DNA from: Geovibrio thiophilus
GTDB lineage: Bacteria; Chrysiogenota; Deferribacteres; Deferribacterales; Geovibrionaceae
Direction of reading: 5' to 3'
DNA: 64,000 nt
Assembly: GCF_004087915.1 (NCBI RefSeq)
Contig: NZ_CP035108.1
Span: 1,860,001 to 1,924,000 of the forward strand
Under the pieces are notes generated by a model, which searched no databases, was not told the origin of the DNA, and saw only the letters and a program-made list of their open reading frames with translations. The number at the start of each line of letters is the position of its first letter. The first letter of the stretch is position 1. Shown piece after piece: positions 8,727 through 17,026 of the stretch. Made by a program: the position numbers and the translations under genes.

Positions 8727-11030
8727 AAATAGCTGCCTGTGCGGCAGTGAACACGGTGTCGTCTCTTATGAATGCCCGCATTGCTTTCTAAGCTGCCTGT
8801 GCGGCAGTGAACGATCTGCGCTGTAGCCGAAATGTGGGGTCGATTTTCTAAGCTGCCTGTGCGGCAGTGAACACAGGGGGAAAAGTGGCAGGAAAACAGC
8901 TTAATTTCTAAGCTGCCTGTGCGGCAGTGAACAAGTATCTGAGTTTTCAGCCGAAGATTATTCCTTTCTAAGCTGCCTGTGCGGCAGTGAACTTTCAGCT
9001 AGAAAAAGGCTCTTAAGCTTGACATTTCTAAGCTGCCTGTGCGGCAGTGAACCGGAAGAAGAAGAAGAAGATAAGGCAAAATTTCTAAGCTGCCTGTGCG
9101 GCAGTGAACGATCATTTTTCGTGCGGTCTATCATTTATATTTTTCTAAGCTGCCTGTGCGGCAGTGAACTTTTTTGTCATTGATGCGGAATGGCGAGATG
9201 ATTTCTAAGCTGCCTGTGCGGCAGTGAACGAAAATCGTCTGTAATGCAAGATAAATCACAATTTCTAAGCTGCCTGTGCGGCAGTGAACAATTGCCGCCC
9301 GCTGCTGAAGAGACAGGCTAATTTCTAAGCTGCCTGTGCGGCAGTGAACAGAAAATACTATTAGAGGAAAGGCTTACCATTTTTCTAAGCTGCCTGTGCG
9401 GCAGTGAACGTTATGAACAGCGCTCCGCCGCATGGCTGAAATTTCTAAGCTGCCTGTGCGGCAGTGAACAGCCAGACCGAGATCGCACCCGGCTTTTGAA
9501 TTTTCTAAGCTGCCTGTGCGGCAGTGAACTGTGCCTGATCTTCGTCAACCTTGAATCTGGCTTTCTAAGCTGCCTGTGCGGCAGTGAACGTTCCGAGGAA
9601 CATCAGGGACATACTTAGAGATTTCTAAGCTGCCTGTGCGGCAGTGAACGGGTAGTGGGGAAGGAGTCTCCTTTGCTCTCATTTCTAAGCTGCCTGTGCG
9701 GCAGTGAACGATTACCACACTGAAACAGGCTGAGGCTGACATTTCTAAGCTGCCTGTGCGGCAGTGAACTGATACTCGCTGACCTCACGGGGCGCATGAG
9801 CTTTCTAAGCTGCCTGTGCGGCAGTGAACACGACAGCGGGCAGCTTTTTGTGAAGTGTTCATTTCTAAGCTGCCTGTGCGGCAGTGAACGACAAGCTCAC
9901 GGTTTTGACTGGTTCGACTGCTTTCTAAGCTGCCTGTGCGGCAGTGAACAGCGTACGGCGCGCCACACGCCCGCCGAGCGTTTTCTAAGCTGCCTGTGCG
10001 GCAGTGAACAAACCAAAGGCGCTTCGGCACGTTTGCATATCTTTCTAAGCTGCCTGTGCGGCAGTGAACCTACTGCCGTCAAAATTGCGGGGATTCGTAA
10101 TTTTTCTAAGCTGCCTGTGCGGCAGTGAACAGCTGCCCATTGCGCTGATTTTTTTTGCTAGGTTTCTAAGCTGCCTGTGCGGCAGTGAACACCCTTATAC
10201 CCTTTTTGGCTTCTCTATTTATTTTCTAAGCTGCCTGTGCGGCAGTGAACCCCTTTTTAAGGTGGGGGAGGGGCTTTAGGTATTTCTAAGCTGCCTGTGC
10301 GGCAGTGAACGGTCAATCATCTTCGTTTCCGATGGTTCTGCATTTCTAAGCTGCCTGTGCGGCAGTGAACGATTATTCCGGACTGGAGAAAAACCAGATC
10401 AGTTTCTAAGCTGCCTGTGCGGCAGTGAACAAGACTATCTCCGTTGTCTTGCAGAGGATTACTTTCTAAGCTGCCTGTGCGGCAGTGAACATGAAGTTTC
10501 ATCAACTGGTGATCATATTATATTTCTAAGCTGCCTGTGCGGCAGTGAACATCGAAGTTATCGCACATCCGTCATCGGAATGTTTCTAAGCTGCCTGTGC
10601 GGCAGTGAACAATATAGACATGAAAATGTAAAACTTCCAAAATTTCTAAGCTGCCTGTGCGGCAGTGAACATGAAATTCTAAAATCAAGAACTGGTGGAA
10701 TATTTCTAAGCTGCCTGTGCGGCAGTGAACGCTTTAATGTGTGATAAGGATTACGCTGTTAATTTCTAAGCTGCCTGTGCGGCAGTGAACTTTTTCTCGA
10801 ATGCGGGGCGTGATGAAATTATTTTCTAAGCTGCCTGTGCGGCAGTGAACTTTATTTCATCAACGACCGTGCCTTGGAAACTTTTCTAAGCTGCCTGTGC
10901 GGCAGTGAACCTTCTGCTCCATTAATTTTAATAGTTTTATAATTTCTAAGCTGCCTGTGCGGCAGTGAACTATTTGCTAGTCAAACTATAAAAAATGCTA
11001 AATTTCTAAGCTGCCTGTGCGGCAGTGAAC
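8725..11030 (-). CRISPR. Type I-F CRISPR array, 39 repeats and 38 spacers
   Basis: The 28-bp repeat recurs about every 60 bp. On the minus strand it begins GTTCACTGCC and contains a CTGCC/GGCAG stem, the hallmark of I-F repeats cut by Cas6f. Thirty-eight copies (8785-8812 through 11003-11030) look identical. The copy at 8725-8752 keeps only about 22 conserved bases (8731-8752) and marks the trailer end. The leader is therefore at the high-coordinate end and transcription runs on the minus strand. Spacers are 32 bp except 9053-9081 (29 bp) and 10070-10102 (33 bp). I noticed no duplicated spacer. The size and uniformity suggest an active array. Confidence 0.98.
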
Positions 11031-11147
11031 TGAACATTTAATATCAGAAAATACTAGCGTAAAACAGAAAATATTGGAATCATCAGAAAAACCCTTTTTT
11101 CAATTCATTATATATGGCATTGATAATGCTGATGTTATTTTTTAGAT
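11031..11147 (-). promoter_or_regulatory. CRISPR leader
   Basis: This A/T-rich stretch precedes the first (leader-proximal) repeat on the minus strand. A TATAAT lies at 11112-11107, about 77 bp upstream of the repeat, with only a weak -35. A perfect inverted repeat (GCATT, 3 bp, AATGC) at 11117-11129 lies in the -35 to -10 spacer. A near match to an IHF site (TATCAA plus A/T tract) overlaps it; IHF is needed for I-F leader function in known systems, so this is plausible but not shown. Confidence 0.6.
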
Positions 11148-11176
11148 AAAAAAAAGGGGCAGAATAAGCCAGCCCC
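11148..11176 (-). terminator. Rho-independent terminator upstream of the CRISPR leader
   Basis: On the minus strand GGGGC and GCCCC (11176-11172 and 11160-11156) form a stem with an 11-nt loop, followed by eight T (11155-11148). It would stop transcripts entering from beyond 11180 just before the leader, insulating the array. Confidence 0.7.
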
Positions 11177-11191
11177 AAGCCATCTTATTTT

Positions 11192-11398
11192 TCATTTATG
11201 TTTCCTATAAAAAACAAAGAAACTGAATTTTTTTTTAAAATCTTCTGAACATTCTTTTTCAGCCGGCATTCGGCTCTTTGTAAGCTTGCCTACAATAAAC
11301 AGCGTTTTGGAAAAGCATGTGTTTAATTTTTCACTACTGATAAAATGTTCAAAACTTTTTATCATTGTTAACACGAAAAACTTTGAGAAAAGCGGCAT
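11192..11398 (-). CDS. Doubtful small ORF, 68 aa, before the leader terminator
   Basis: This reading frame ends 15 bp before the terminator at 11148-11176, which suggests that something is transcribed here. The product is basic, Phe and Lys rich, and resembles nothing I recognise. No ribosome site is visible before the ATG at 11396-11398 or the internal ATG at 11363-11365. It could equally be a non-coding RNA region or chance. Confidence 0.2.
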   Translation of the reverse strand: MPLFSKFFVLTMIKSFEHFISSEKLNTCFSKTLFIVGKLTKSRMPAEKECSEDFKKKFSFFVFYRKHK

Positions 11399-11485
11399 TT
11401 GCTCAATATACCCTATCCTTTTTTTATAATATAAAACACCTTCAGGGAAATCATTTGTTATCTTCCAAACAGAAAAAGATGTACT

Positions 11486-11503
11486 TTGTAATAAGTATTA
11501 CAA
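11486..11503. repeat. Perfect 8-bp inverted repeat upstream of the proline regulator
   Basis: TTGTAATA and TATTACAA are separated by 2 bp, some 55 bp upstream of the -35 of the downstream promoter. The spacing and symmetry suggest a protein binding site. The rest of 11399-11559 shows no gene I can support. Confidence 0.35.
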
Positions 11504-11559
11504 TTACAATAGGTCATTACTTACACCTTCGCAGTGAACTTCGGAGCCATCCAAATCCA

Positions 11560-11592
11560 TTGACATCTCATTAATGTTCAGTATAATGAACA
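11560..11592 (+). promoter_or_regulatory. Strong sigma-70 promoter with overlapping operator
   Basis: TTGACA (11560-11565) and TATAAT (11582-11587) are spaced by 16 bp. An inverted repeat TGTTCA-N6-TGAACA (11575-11592) covers the -10. This fits autoregulation by the XRE-family protein encoded 29 bp downstream, or control of the whole locus. Confidence 0.75.
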
Positions 11593-11620
11593 GCATAGTG
11601 AAATATAAAAGAGGTATATT

Positions 11621-12169
11621 TTGGACTTCGGCAAGAAAGTAAAAGATCTGAGACATGAGCGTAAAATGTCTCTCCGCGATATGGCGAAAGTCAGCGGATG
11701 CAGTATATCTTTCCTTTCACAGGTTGAGCGGAACCTTGTTTCACCCACCGTTGCCAGTCTTCGTAAAATATCCGAGGCGTTAGGAGTGACGATAACCTCT
11801 TTCTTTGACGTAGCCGAAGGAGAAAAAGACTCTGTCGTTGTTCGGAAAAATGAACGGGTTAAGTTAACTTCCAAGGCGTCCAGAGTTGTTTACGAATCTC
11901 TTAAACCCAAGGGAGCCAACTCTGTTCTGGAGCCGCTGTACCATATACTTGAAAAAGGGGCATACAGCGGAAACGACTACAATTTGCATGTTGGGGAGGA
12001 GTTTGTATACGTGCTTCACGGTCAGGTGGAGATAACGCTCGATAAAAAGACAATGGTGCTTAATGCGGGCGACAGCGCTGTATACAACTCCAACATTCCA
12101 CATAGATGGAGAAACACTTATGACGGTGAGACCGTACTCCTATGGGTCAACACTCCGCCGACTTTTTAA
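11621..12169 (+). CDS. XRE-family regulator with C-terminal cupin domain
   Basis: The 182-aa product has an N-terminal helix-turn-helix (about residues 6-60, with SLRDMAKVSGCSISFLSQVE as recognition region) and a C-terminal cupin (about 108-178, HVGEEFVYVLHGQVEITL and the later PHRW). This HTH-cupin layout is common in regulators of amino acid and amine catabolism (PuuR-like). The start is TTG at 11621 with GAGG six bases before it. It heads the proline locus, with the PRODH start 14 bp beyond its stop, and the likely ligand is proline, hydroxyproline or P5C. That assignment is inference from position. Confidence 0.85.
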   Translation: MDFGKKVKDLRHERKMSLRDMAKVSGCSISFLSQVERNLVSPTVASLRKISEALGVTITSFFDVAEGEKDSVVVRKNERVKLTSKASRVVYESLKPKGANSVLEPLYHILEKGAYSGNDYNLHVGEEFVYVLHGQVEITLDKKTMVLNAGDSAVYNSNIPHRWRNTYDGETVLLWVNTPPTF

Positions 12170-12183
12170 AATCGGAGAAGGAA

Positions 12184-13089
12184 ATGTTTAACACATTGAT
12201 CGCGAATTCCATGCCTTACATGCCGAAAGCGTTTGTCGGTTTTTTTGCGAAAAGGTACGTTGCCGGGGCTACCCCCGAAGACGCCTTCAGCATGACCCAA
12301 GCTCTCAACAGCGAAGGCGCAATGGGAACTATTGATTTGCTTGGCGAGTTTACGGACGACATTAATAAGGCCAAACAAACTGTCGAAATGTACAAGCTTG
12401 TTCTTGACAACATCAAGACAAAAAACCTCGATACCAACATATCCATCAAACCCACAGCATTCGGGATACTCCTTAATCAGGAAACATCCACCAAGTATAT
12501 GACGGAAGTCATAAACTATGCGTACGGCAAAGGGATCTTTGTCCGCATAGACATGGAAAACCACCCCTACACAGACTACACCATCGACCTTTACCTCACA
12601 CTCAGCAAGGAAATGCCTAAAAGCTGCGGAACAGTTCTTCAGGCGTGCCTTAAACGCACACAGGACGATATAAAGCACATTACCGCATCAACCGAACAGG
12701 CGAATATCCGTCTCTGCAAAGGCATCTACAAGGAACCCGACGAAATAGCCTACAACAACAGAAAGAAGGTTCAGGAAAATTTCCTTGAGTGCCTTGAGCT
12801 GCTTTTTCAGAAGAAGGCGTATGTGGGCATAGCCACACACGATGATGTTCTTATAAACGGCGCTATGGAGCTCATCAAAAAGTATAAGCTTGAAAAACAT
12901 GAGTACGAATTCCAGATGCTTCTCGGAGTGCGTTCTGAGCTTCGTAAGAGACTTCTTGCGGAAGGACACAGACTCCGCATTTACACTCCTTTCGGAGAAG
13001 ACTGGCTGCCGTACAGCATCCGCAGACTGAAAGAAAACCCCGCAATAGTCGGTTCGGCTATCAAGGGCTTTCTCACCTGCGGAAGATAA
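12184..13089 (+). CDS. Proline dehydrogenase (FAD), monofunctional
   Basis: The enzyme oxidises L-proline to P5C and passes electrons to the quinone pool. The 301-aa product is a stand-alone PRODH barrel, as in PutB/FadM-type proteins of Gram-positive bacteria and Deinococcus-Thermus, not the PutA fusion. The family signature YSIRRLKENP near the C-terminus supplies the substrate-binding arginines, and RIDMENHPYTDYT and RLCKGIYKEPDE are core barrel motifs. I start at ATG 12184 (GGAGAAGGAA just upstream); a reading from 12142 would overlap the regulator. The P5C dehydrogenase follows 29 bp later. Confidence 0.93.
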   Translation: MFNTLIANSMPYMPKAFVGFFAKRYVAGATPEDAFSMTQALNSEGAMGTIDLLGEFTDDINKAKQTVEMYKLVLDNIKTKNLDTNISIKPTAFGILLNQETSTKYMTEVINYAYGKGIFVRIDMENHPYTDYTIDLYLTLSKEMPKSCGTVLQACLKRTQDDIKHITASTEQANIRLCKGIYKEPDEIAYNNRKKVQENFLECLELLFQKKAYVGIATHDDVLINGAMELIKKYKLEKHEYEFQMLLGVRSELRKRLLAEGHRLRIYTPFGEDWLPYSIRRLKENPAIVGSAIKGFLTCGR

Positions 13090-13118
13090 ACAGTTAAATA
13101 AAATATAAGGAGTAAAGA

Positions 13119-14753
13119 ATGAATAACAGCGTATTTAACGTACCATTCCCCCAGAACGAGCCGATATTTGAATACCGTGAAGGCAGCAAAGAGAAGAAAG
13201 AGCTCAAAGCCGCCCTGAAAGAACTTTCTGAGAAATACATAGAAATACCCGTCGTTATCGGCGGCAAAGAAGTAAAGACAGGCAATACTGTCGAAATAAC
13301 AGCCCCTTTTGATCACTCAATCAAACTCGGTAAATATCACAAAGCGGGTCAGCCCGAAATTCAGCAGGCAATAGACGCCGCCATGACAGCCAGAGAAGCA
13401 TGGGGCAAAATGCCTTGGTATCACAGAGCCGGCATCTTTCTTAAAGTCGCAGAGCTGATCTCCACGAAATACCGCGCGCAGATGAACGCCGCAACTATGC
13501 TCTCTATAGGCAAAACCGCCGTTCAGGCTGAAATCGACTCCGCCTGCGAACTGATAGACTTTCTCCGTTTCAATGTTTACTTCATGCAGCAGATATATGC
13601 GGAACAGCCTCTCCATAACTCCAAGGGCGTATGGAACTCTCTCCAGTACCGTCCTCTTGAAGGCTTCATTCTCGCTGTAACTCCTTTCAACTTCACGGCT
13701 ATTTCAGGCAACCTCCCCCTCGCTCCTGCGATGATGGGCAACGTGGTTCTCTGGAAACCGTCAGGTGACGCAGCCTATGTCCCAAATCTTCTTATGAAGA
13801 TCTTTAAGGAAGCGGGACTGCCGGACGGTGTGGTAAACTATGTACCCTCCGATGCGAAAGACATATCAGCGGCAACCTTCTCCAGCCCCGATTTCGGCGG
13901 CATCCACTTCACAGGAAGCACAGGCGTTTTCAAAAATATCTGGGAAACAATCGGCAAAAACATCTACAAATACAAGTCATACCCGAGAATTGTCGGCGAA
14001 ACGGGCGGCAAGGACTTCATCTTCGCTCACAAATCAGCAGATGTTGACGCACTGGCTGTTGCCTCAGTAAGAGGCGCTTTTGAGTATCAGGGACAGAAAT
14101 GTTCTGCGGCTTCAAGAGCTTATGTACCTTTCGGCATGAGGGAAGCTTACCTCAAAAAGGTTAAAGAGCTTGTCGGCGAAATCAAGATGGGCTCCCCCAT
14201 GGATTTCAGAAACTTCATGACCGCAGTCGTCTCAAAACGTGCGTATGAGTCTATCATAGCGTACATTGACTACGCCAAACAGGCAAAAGACGCGGAAATT
14301 GTTATCGGCGGCGGCTATGACAGCTCAAAAGGCTGGTTCATTGAACCCACTGTAATCACCACACAGAACCTTGAATTCAAAACCTTCAGAGAAGAAATCT
14401 TCGGACCCGTTCTGACTGTTACCTTCTATGAAGATGAAAAATATGAGGAATACCTGAAACTCTGCAACTCGGGCAACGAATACGCCCTCACAGGCTCAAT
14501 CTTCGCCGGATGCAGAAACGCGATCATCACAGCTTTCGAGCTGCTTGAGGACGCGGCTGGCAACTTCTACATAAACGACAAGCCCACAGGGGCAGTTGTC
14601 GGACAGCAGCCTTTCGGAGGCGGCAGAGGATCGGGCACAAACGATAAGGCAGGCAGCTACCTGAACCTTGTCCGCTGGGTAAATACCCGCACGGTAAAAG
14701 AAACCTTTGTGCCGCCGCTGGCTATAGGCTATCCTCATATGGAAGCGGAGTAA
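13119..14753 (+). CDS. pruA: L-glutamate gamma-semialdehyde (P5C) dehydrogenase
   Basis: This NAD-dependent aldehyde dehydrogenase oxidises the open form of P5C to glutamate. The 544-aa length and the sequence resemble the eukaryote-type ALDH4 group more than the PutA domain. Seen: the general-base Glu in VGETGGKDF, the catalytic Cys in YQGQKCSAASR, the cofactor region TPFNFTAISGNL, and the C-terminal FGGGRGSGTNDK typical of P5C dehydrogenases. It receives P5C from PRODH and, if the assignment below holds, from the hydroxyproline dehydratase. The ribosome site is AAGGAG before the ATG at 13119. Confidence 0.95.
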   Translation: MNNSVFNVPFPQNEPIFEYREGSKEKKELKAALKELSEKYIEIPVVIGGKEVKTGNTVEITAPFDHSIKLGKYHKAGQPEIQQAIDAAMTAREAWGKMPWYHRAGIFLKVAELISTKYRAQMNAATMLSIGKTAVQAEIDSACELIDFLRFNVYFMQQIYAEQPLHNSKGVWNSLQYRPLEGFILAVTPFNFTAISGNLPLAPAMMGNVVLWKPSGDAAYVPNLLMKIFKEAGLPDGVVNYVPSDAKDISAATFSSPDFGGIHFTGSTGVFKNIWETIGKNIYKYKSYPRIVGETGGKDFIFAHKSADVDALAVASVRGAFEYQGQKCSAASRAYVPFGMREAYLKKVKELVGEIKMGSPMDFRNFMTAVVSKRAYESIIAYIDYAKQAKDAEIVIGGGYDSSKGWFIEPTVITTQNLEFKTFREEIFGPVLTVTFYEDEKYEEYLKLCNSGNEYALTGSIFAGCRNAIITAFELLEDAAGNFYINDKPTGAVVGQQPFGGGRGSGTNDKAGSYLNLVRWVNTRTVKETFVPPLAIGYPHMEAE

Positions 14754-14798
14754 TTTATTCAGGTCAGGCTTTTAGAAAAGGAGTTTTTGTGAAATGAT

Positions 14799-14825
14799 AT
14801 TCTAATCAATGATCATTGATAGAAT
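14799..14825. repeat. Near-perfect palindrome between pruA and livK
   Basis: The 27-bp stretch is symmetric about GATC, with arms reading ATTCT(A)ATCAATGATC; only one extra A breaks the symmetry. There is no T run after it, so it is not a standard terminator. It could be an operator or an RNA hairpin that protects or separates the livK message. Confidence 0.45.
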
Positions 14826-14851
14826 ACAACACTAACTAGCAGGAGGAAGCT

Positions 14852-15979
14852 ATGAAAAAACTGTTTAGTCTGTCACTTATGCTGATGGTGAGCGCATTTT
14901 TCGCTGTTGGAGCGTTTGCTGCTGACACTATCAAAATCGGGGTACAGGCGCCTATCACAGGCGAATACGCCAACGAAGGACAAGGTATTGACAACGCTGC
15001 AAGACTTCTTGCGGAGCAGTACAACGCCAAAGGCGGACTGCTTGGCAAAAAGCTTGAAGTTTTCACATGCGATGATGAAGCTCAGGCGATGAAAGCGGCT
15101 ATCTGCGCCAAAGAACTTGTTGAAAAAGGCGTTATCATGATTATCGGTTCCTACACTTCAAGCGCTGCTGAAGCTGCTCAGAGAACTTATTTCCGTGCCG
15201 GCGTTCTTCAGACAACTGACGGAACAAGCGACTCTCTTACCAAAAACGGCTACTGGACATTCTTCAGAAACTCCAACCCCAACTCAGCCAACGCGGCGTT
15301 CACAGCCGACTACATGGTAAACGCTGCAAAATTCAAACGCATAGCAATCCTTTCTGACCACTCAAGCTATGCACAGGGGCTTGCTGACGCTGTTACCGCT
15401 GAAGTTAAAAAGGTAAACGGCAATATTGTGTACTCAGGCAAAATCAAAGCAAACAGCCAGAACTTCACGCCTGTTCTCACAAGCATGAAATCTCTTAACC
15501 CTGATGTAATTTACTTCGCAGGCTACTATGCAGACGGCGGTCTCATCCGCGCTCAGCAGAAACAGCTCGGTATCAACGCTGAATTCATAGGCGGCGACGC
15601 GAACGACAACGTTGACTTTGTTAAGCTTGCAGGCGCGGCGGCAAAAGACGCGAAAATCGTTAACGTTCCCACTCCCGACATGCTTCCCTATGACAGCGCA
15701 AAAAAATTCCTCGCTGCCTACAACGCCAAATACGGTAAAGAGATCCCCTCCATATGGGCTCTGCTGAATGCTGACGGTATGTTTGCGTTCCTCACTGCTA
15801 TTGAAAAAACACAGTCAACTGACACTAAAAAAATGTCAGACTGGCTTCACGCAAACGAGCTTGACGGTTTTTCCGGCAAGCTTAAATGGGACAAAAACGG
15901 CGAACGTGTAGGTTCCACGTTCATGGTTTACAACATCAAAGCTGACGGCAGCTACGAAGTTGCATACCCCAAAAAATAA
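14852..15979 (+). CDS. livK: LIV-type periplasmic amino acid-binding protein
   Basis: The 375-aa product has a Sec signal (hydrophobic residues 5-23, ending AFA-AD) and the type I periplasmic binding fold of leucine/branched-chain binding proteins (GVQAPITGEYANEGQGIDN, GSYTSSAAEA). It delivers substrate to LivHMGF. The family also includes binders of proline, glutamate, urea and short amides, and the position between pruA and hypE argues for proline or hydroxyproline. A GGAGGA ribosome site lies before the ATG. A terminator after it probably gives excess binding protein over the permease. Confidence 0.92.
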   Translation: MKKLFSLSLMLMVSAFFAVGAFAADTIKIGVQAPITGEYANEGQGIDNAARLLAEQYNAKGGLLGKKLEVFTCDDEAQAMKAAICAKELVEKGVIMIIGSYTSSAAEAAQRTYFRAGVLQTTDGTSDSLTKNGYWTFFRNSNPNSANAAFTADYMVNAAKFKRIAILSDHSSYAQGLADAVTAEVKKVNGNIVYSGKIKANSQNFTPVLTSMKSLNPDVIYFAGYYADGGLIRAQQKQLGINAEFIGGDANDNVDFVKLAGAAAKDAKIVNVPTPDMLPYDSAKKFLAAYNAKYGKEIPSIWALLNADGMFAFLTAIEKTQSTDTKKMSDWLHANELDGFSGKLKWDKNGERVGSTFMVYNIKADGSYEVAYPKK

Positions 15980-15998
15980 CACTCATTTACAATACTCA

Positions 15999-16026
15999 GG
16001 GGCGGCGCAGTCCGCCGCCCCTTTTT
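15999..16026 (+). terminator. Terminator or attenuator between livK and livH
   Basis: GGGGCGGCG (15999-16007) and CGCCGCCCC (16013-16021) form a 9-bp GC stem followed by TTTTT. Because livHMGF follow without an obvious strong promoter, partial read-through is likely, which would explain higher livK expression. Confidence 0.8.
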
Positions 16027-16120
16027 ACTCATTATTCCCATAGGGGGTTTCATCTTTCTAGGTAAAGGAAAGAGACTCGCTTCCCTATACTTAGAATGAC
16101 GAAATATTAAGGAAAAGCGT

Positions 16121-17026
16121 ATGGATATATTTCTTCAACAGGTAGTCAACGGTTTGATCATCGGCAGCATTTATGCGCTGGTAGCCCTCGGCTATACAAT
16201 GGTTTACGGGGTTATGAAGCTCATCAACTTTGCACACGGTGATCTTGTTGCCTTATCCGCCTATATAGGTCTGATGTTTTACACTCAGCTTATAGGCATG
16301 GGCGTTATGCCTCAGTCTATGGTTGTTATTATGGTATTCGTGCTGACGGCGCTTGTCGCCGCTGCTGTGGCATTGCTGGTGGAAAGGGTTGCCTACCGCC
16401 CCCTGCGCACAGCACCGAGACTTTCGGCGGTTGTTTCCGCTCTCGGAGCCTCAATGATGATCCAGAACGGGATCATGCTTATCTGGGGTCCCAACATCAC
16501 GATCTTTCCCTCTGACATTCTTCCTGCTGCGAGCTGGACAGTATACGGCATAAGCATAACCTTCGTTCAGGCGGCAATGATAATAATCACTCTCGTTCTC
16601 ATGGTTTCCCTCACTCTTTTTATCAACTACACCAAAATGGGAACAGCCATCAGAGCCAGCGCCATAAATCAGGACGTGGCAAAACTGATGGGCATAAACG
16701 TCAACATGATAATAATGATCATCTTCGTAGTCGGCGCGGTTCTCGGCTCCGTCGGAGGTCTTTTCATAGGAATGTACTACAGAGGAATAAGCTTCAACCT
16801 CGGATGGATCTACGGTCTTAACGCATTCATAGCGGCAATCCTCGGCGGAATCGGCAACATCCCCGGTTCGATGGTCGGCGGCTATATGCTCGGGCTGTTC
16901 ACCGCCCTTATAGCCGGTTATGTTTCATCCTCATGGGCGGAGGCGTTCACCTTCATCCTGCTTATACTGATACTTATCGTACGCCCCACAGGTATTCTCG
17001 GTGAGCGCGTAGCGGAGAAGGTGTAA
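16121..17026 (+). CDS. livH: LIV-type ABC permease, LivH family
   Basis: The 301-aa inner-membrane protein has the hydrophobic pattern of about eight membrane segments and the family start NGLIIGSIYALVALGYTMVY followed by KLINFAHGDL. It pairs with LivM as the translocation pore. Its stop overlaps the livM ATG (TAATG). The AAGG before its ATG is a modest ribosome site. Confidence 0.94.
   Translation: MDIFLQQVVNGLIIGSIYALVALGYTMVYGVMKLINFAHGDLVALSAYIGLMFYTQLIGMGVMPQSMVVIMVFVLTALVAAAVALLVERVAYRPLRTAPRLSAVVSALGASMMIQNGIMLIWGPNITIFPSDILPAASWTVYGISITFVQAAMIIITLVLMVSLTLFINYTKMGTAIRASAINQDVAKLMGINVNMIIMIIFVVGAVLGSVGGLFIGMYYRGISFNLGWIYGLNAFIAAILGGIGNIPGSMVGGYMLGLFTALIAGYVSSSWAEAFTFILLILILIVRPTGILGERVAEKV

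Noticed and set aside
9545-10505. Several frames of 60-110 codons on both strands with recurring VHCRTGSLE, SLPHRQLR or FLSCLCGSE
   Set aside because: They are translations of CRISPR repeats and spacers.
11486-11503. Possible second CRISPR leader or attachment site near the short palindrome
   Set aside because: No repeat, integrase or duplicated end is nearby; it is kept only as a possible operator.
11531-11539. GCAGTGAAC matching the end of the CRISPR repeat
   Set aside because: Only nine bases match, with no hairpin or further similarity, so it is most likely chance.
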